This document shows positions 13,334 to 13,703 of a DNA stretch of 13,703 nt, piece after piece. The translations under genes were made by a program, and so were the position numbers. The stretch comes from Candidatus Hydrogenedentota bacterium (GTDB taxonomy: Bacteria; Hydrogenedentota; Hydrogenedentia; Hydrogenedentales; SLHB01), in NCBI GenBank assembly GCA_003552485.1, contig PUMX01000203.1, positions 1-13,703 of the forward strand. The letters run 5' to 3'. Under the pieces are notes generated by a model. It worked only from the letters and a program-made list of their open reading frames with translations. It searched no databases and had not been told where the DNA came from. How positions within the stretch are numbered: position 1 is the stretch's first letter; each line of letters opens with the position of its first letter.

Positions 13334-13431
13334 TTCCGCTGGGATCCGATGCCCGCTGGCGCCCCTGGTTTGGAGAGCGTGAACGCGAGGAAAAAACGCC
13401 GGCAACGTCGTCAGCCTCTCAGCTTTCGATT

Positions 13432-13703
13432 TCAAATGCCGCAGCGATCCAATACAGCGTACACGCCGATGAGAGTCTTGGCGTCGAGCGTCTCCTCACC
13501 GTTGTTGATGAGAGCGCGCACATCCGCCACGGGCATTTCAACGATTTCTATGCGCTCATCGAACTCCGGGCGGACGGCCGTCTTGACGAGGTCCGTGGCG
13601 AGGTAAAGGTAATCGATCTGATCGCTGTAACCCGGCGAAGGATAGAACGTGCTCAGTAACGAGAGTTCGCCTGCCCGGTAACCCACCTCTTCCTCGAGTT
13701 CAG
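13432..13703 (-). CDS. Nudix hydrolase, ADP-ribose pyrophosphatase type, N-terminal part outside the window
   Basis: The frame runs in from the right edge and ends with TGA at 13434-13432, showing about 90 residues. The first visible residues, ELEEEVGYRAG, are the second half of the Nudix box (consensus GX5EX7REUXEEXGU), whose glutamates bind the metal. Then come FYPSPGYSDQIDYLYLATDL and the C-terminal helix ending TLIGVYAVLDRCGI. The FYPSPG-YSD stretch after the box is typical of ADP-ribose pyrophosphatases, which cleave ADP-ribose to AMP and ribose 5-phosphate in the cytoplasm. The start codon and the first half of the box are outside the window. A broader nucleoside-diphosphate-sugar specificity cannot be excluded. 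The 160 bases between its stop and the MBL-fold gene contain that gene's promoter, so the two are probably not strictly co-transcribed. Confidence 0.85.
   Translation of the reverse strand, partial: ELEEEVGYRAGELSLLSTFYPSPGYSDQIDYLYLATDLVKTAVRPEFDERIEIVEMPVADVRALINNGEETLDAKTLIGVYAVLDRCGI

Noticed and set aside
12111..13382. Plus-strand open frame of 423 codons opposite the MBL-fold gene
   Set aside because: It is antisense to a protein with a clear HxHxDH motif and export signal; its own translation shows no domain and it has no evident ribosome-binding site.

Overview
The window is GC-rich bacterial DNA with seven clear protein genes and one gene cut at each edge only as a fragment (nine-gene layout: partial, rpsD, nrdJ, thyX, membrane pseudo-sulfatase-like gene, MscS-type gene, repeat protein, secreted MBL protein, partial Nudix). 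No tRNA, rRNA, CRISPR array, transposase or phage gene was seen. The mix of a planctomycete-style glycosidase-like beta-propeller fragment, a B12-dependent ribonucleotide reductase, ThyX, a stand-alone rpsD, a secreted protein with calcium-loop repeats and a MscS channel with a lipoprotein signal suggests a Gram-negative, probably uncultured lineage near Planctomycetota/Hydrogenedentota. That placement is an inference from gene content, not a demonstrated assignment.

Layout. 1-760 (+): C-terminal part of a glycosyl-hydrolase-like protein. 959-1567 (+): ribosomal protein S4 with its own promoter and a hairpin in the leader. 1568-1873: convergent intergenic region with two strong hairpins. 4941 down to 1874 (-): thyX followed by a class II ribonucleotide reductase gene, a deoxynucleotide-synthesis operon. 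Upstream of it lie two NrdR-box-like 16-mers whose centres are exactly 31 bp apart, overlapping a plausible promoter. 5439-7241 (+): membrane protein with a sulfatase/LTA-synthase-like domain that appears to have lost its catalytic residues. 7680-10007 (+): lipoprotein signal plus about 450 residues of coiled coil plus an MscS channel domain. 10046-10087: perfect 15-bp hairpin between convergent genes. 11694 down to 10111 (-): secreted acidic protein built of three ungapped 158-residue repeats. 13271 down to 11913 (-): secreted ComEC-like metallo-beta-lactamase-fold hydrolase. 13703 down to 13432 (-): C-terminal part of a Nudix hydrolase of the ADP-ribose pyrophosphatase type.

How the genes work together: the only well-supported functional unit is thyX-nrdJ. 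ThyX makes dTMP without needing a separate dihydrofolate reductase step, the reductase makes deoxynucleoside triphosphates using adenosylcobalamin, and NrdR, a dNTP/ATP-sensing repressor, is the likely regulator. The remaining genes are mostly single transcription units concerned with the cell envelope or the outside of the cell. No new multi-gene defence or mobile system is visible. The most unusual items are the tandem NrdR boxes ahead of thyX, the catalytically degenerate sulfatase-like membrane protein, the lipoprotein-coiled-coil-MscS fusion and the triple-repeat secreted protein.
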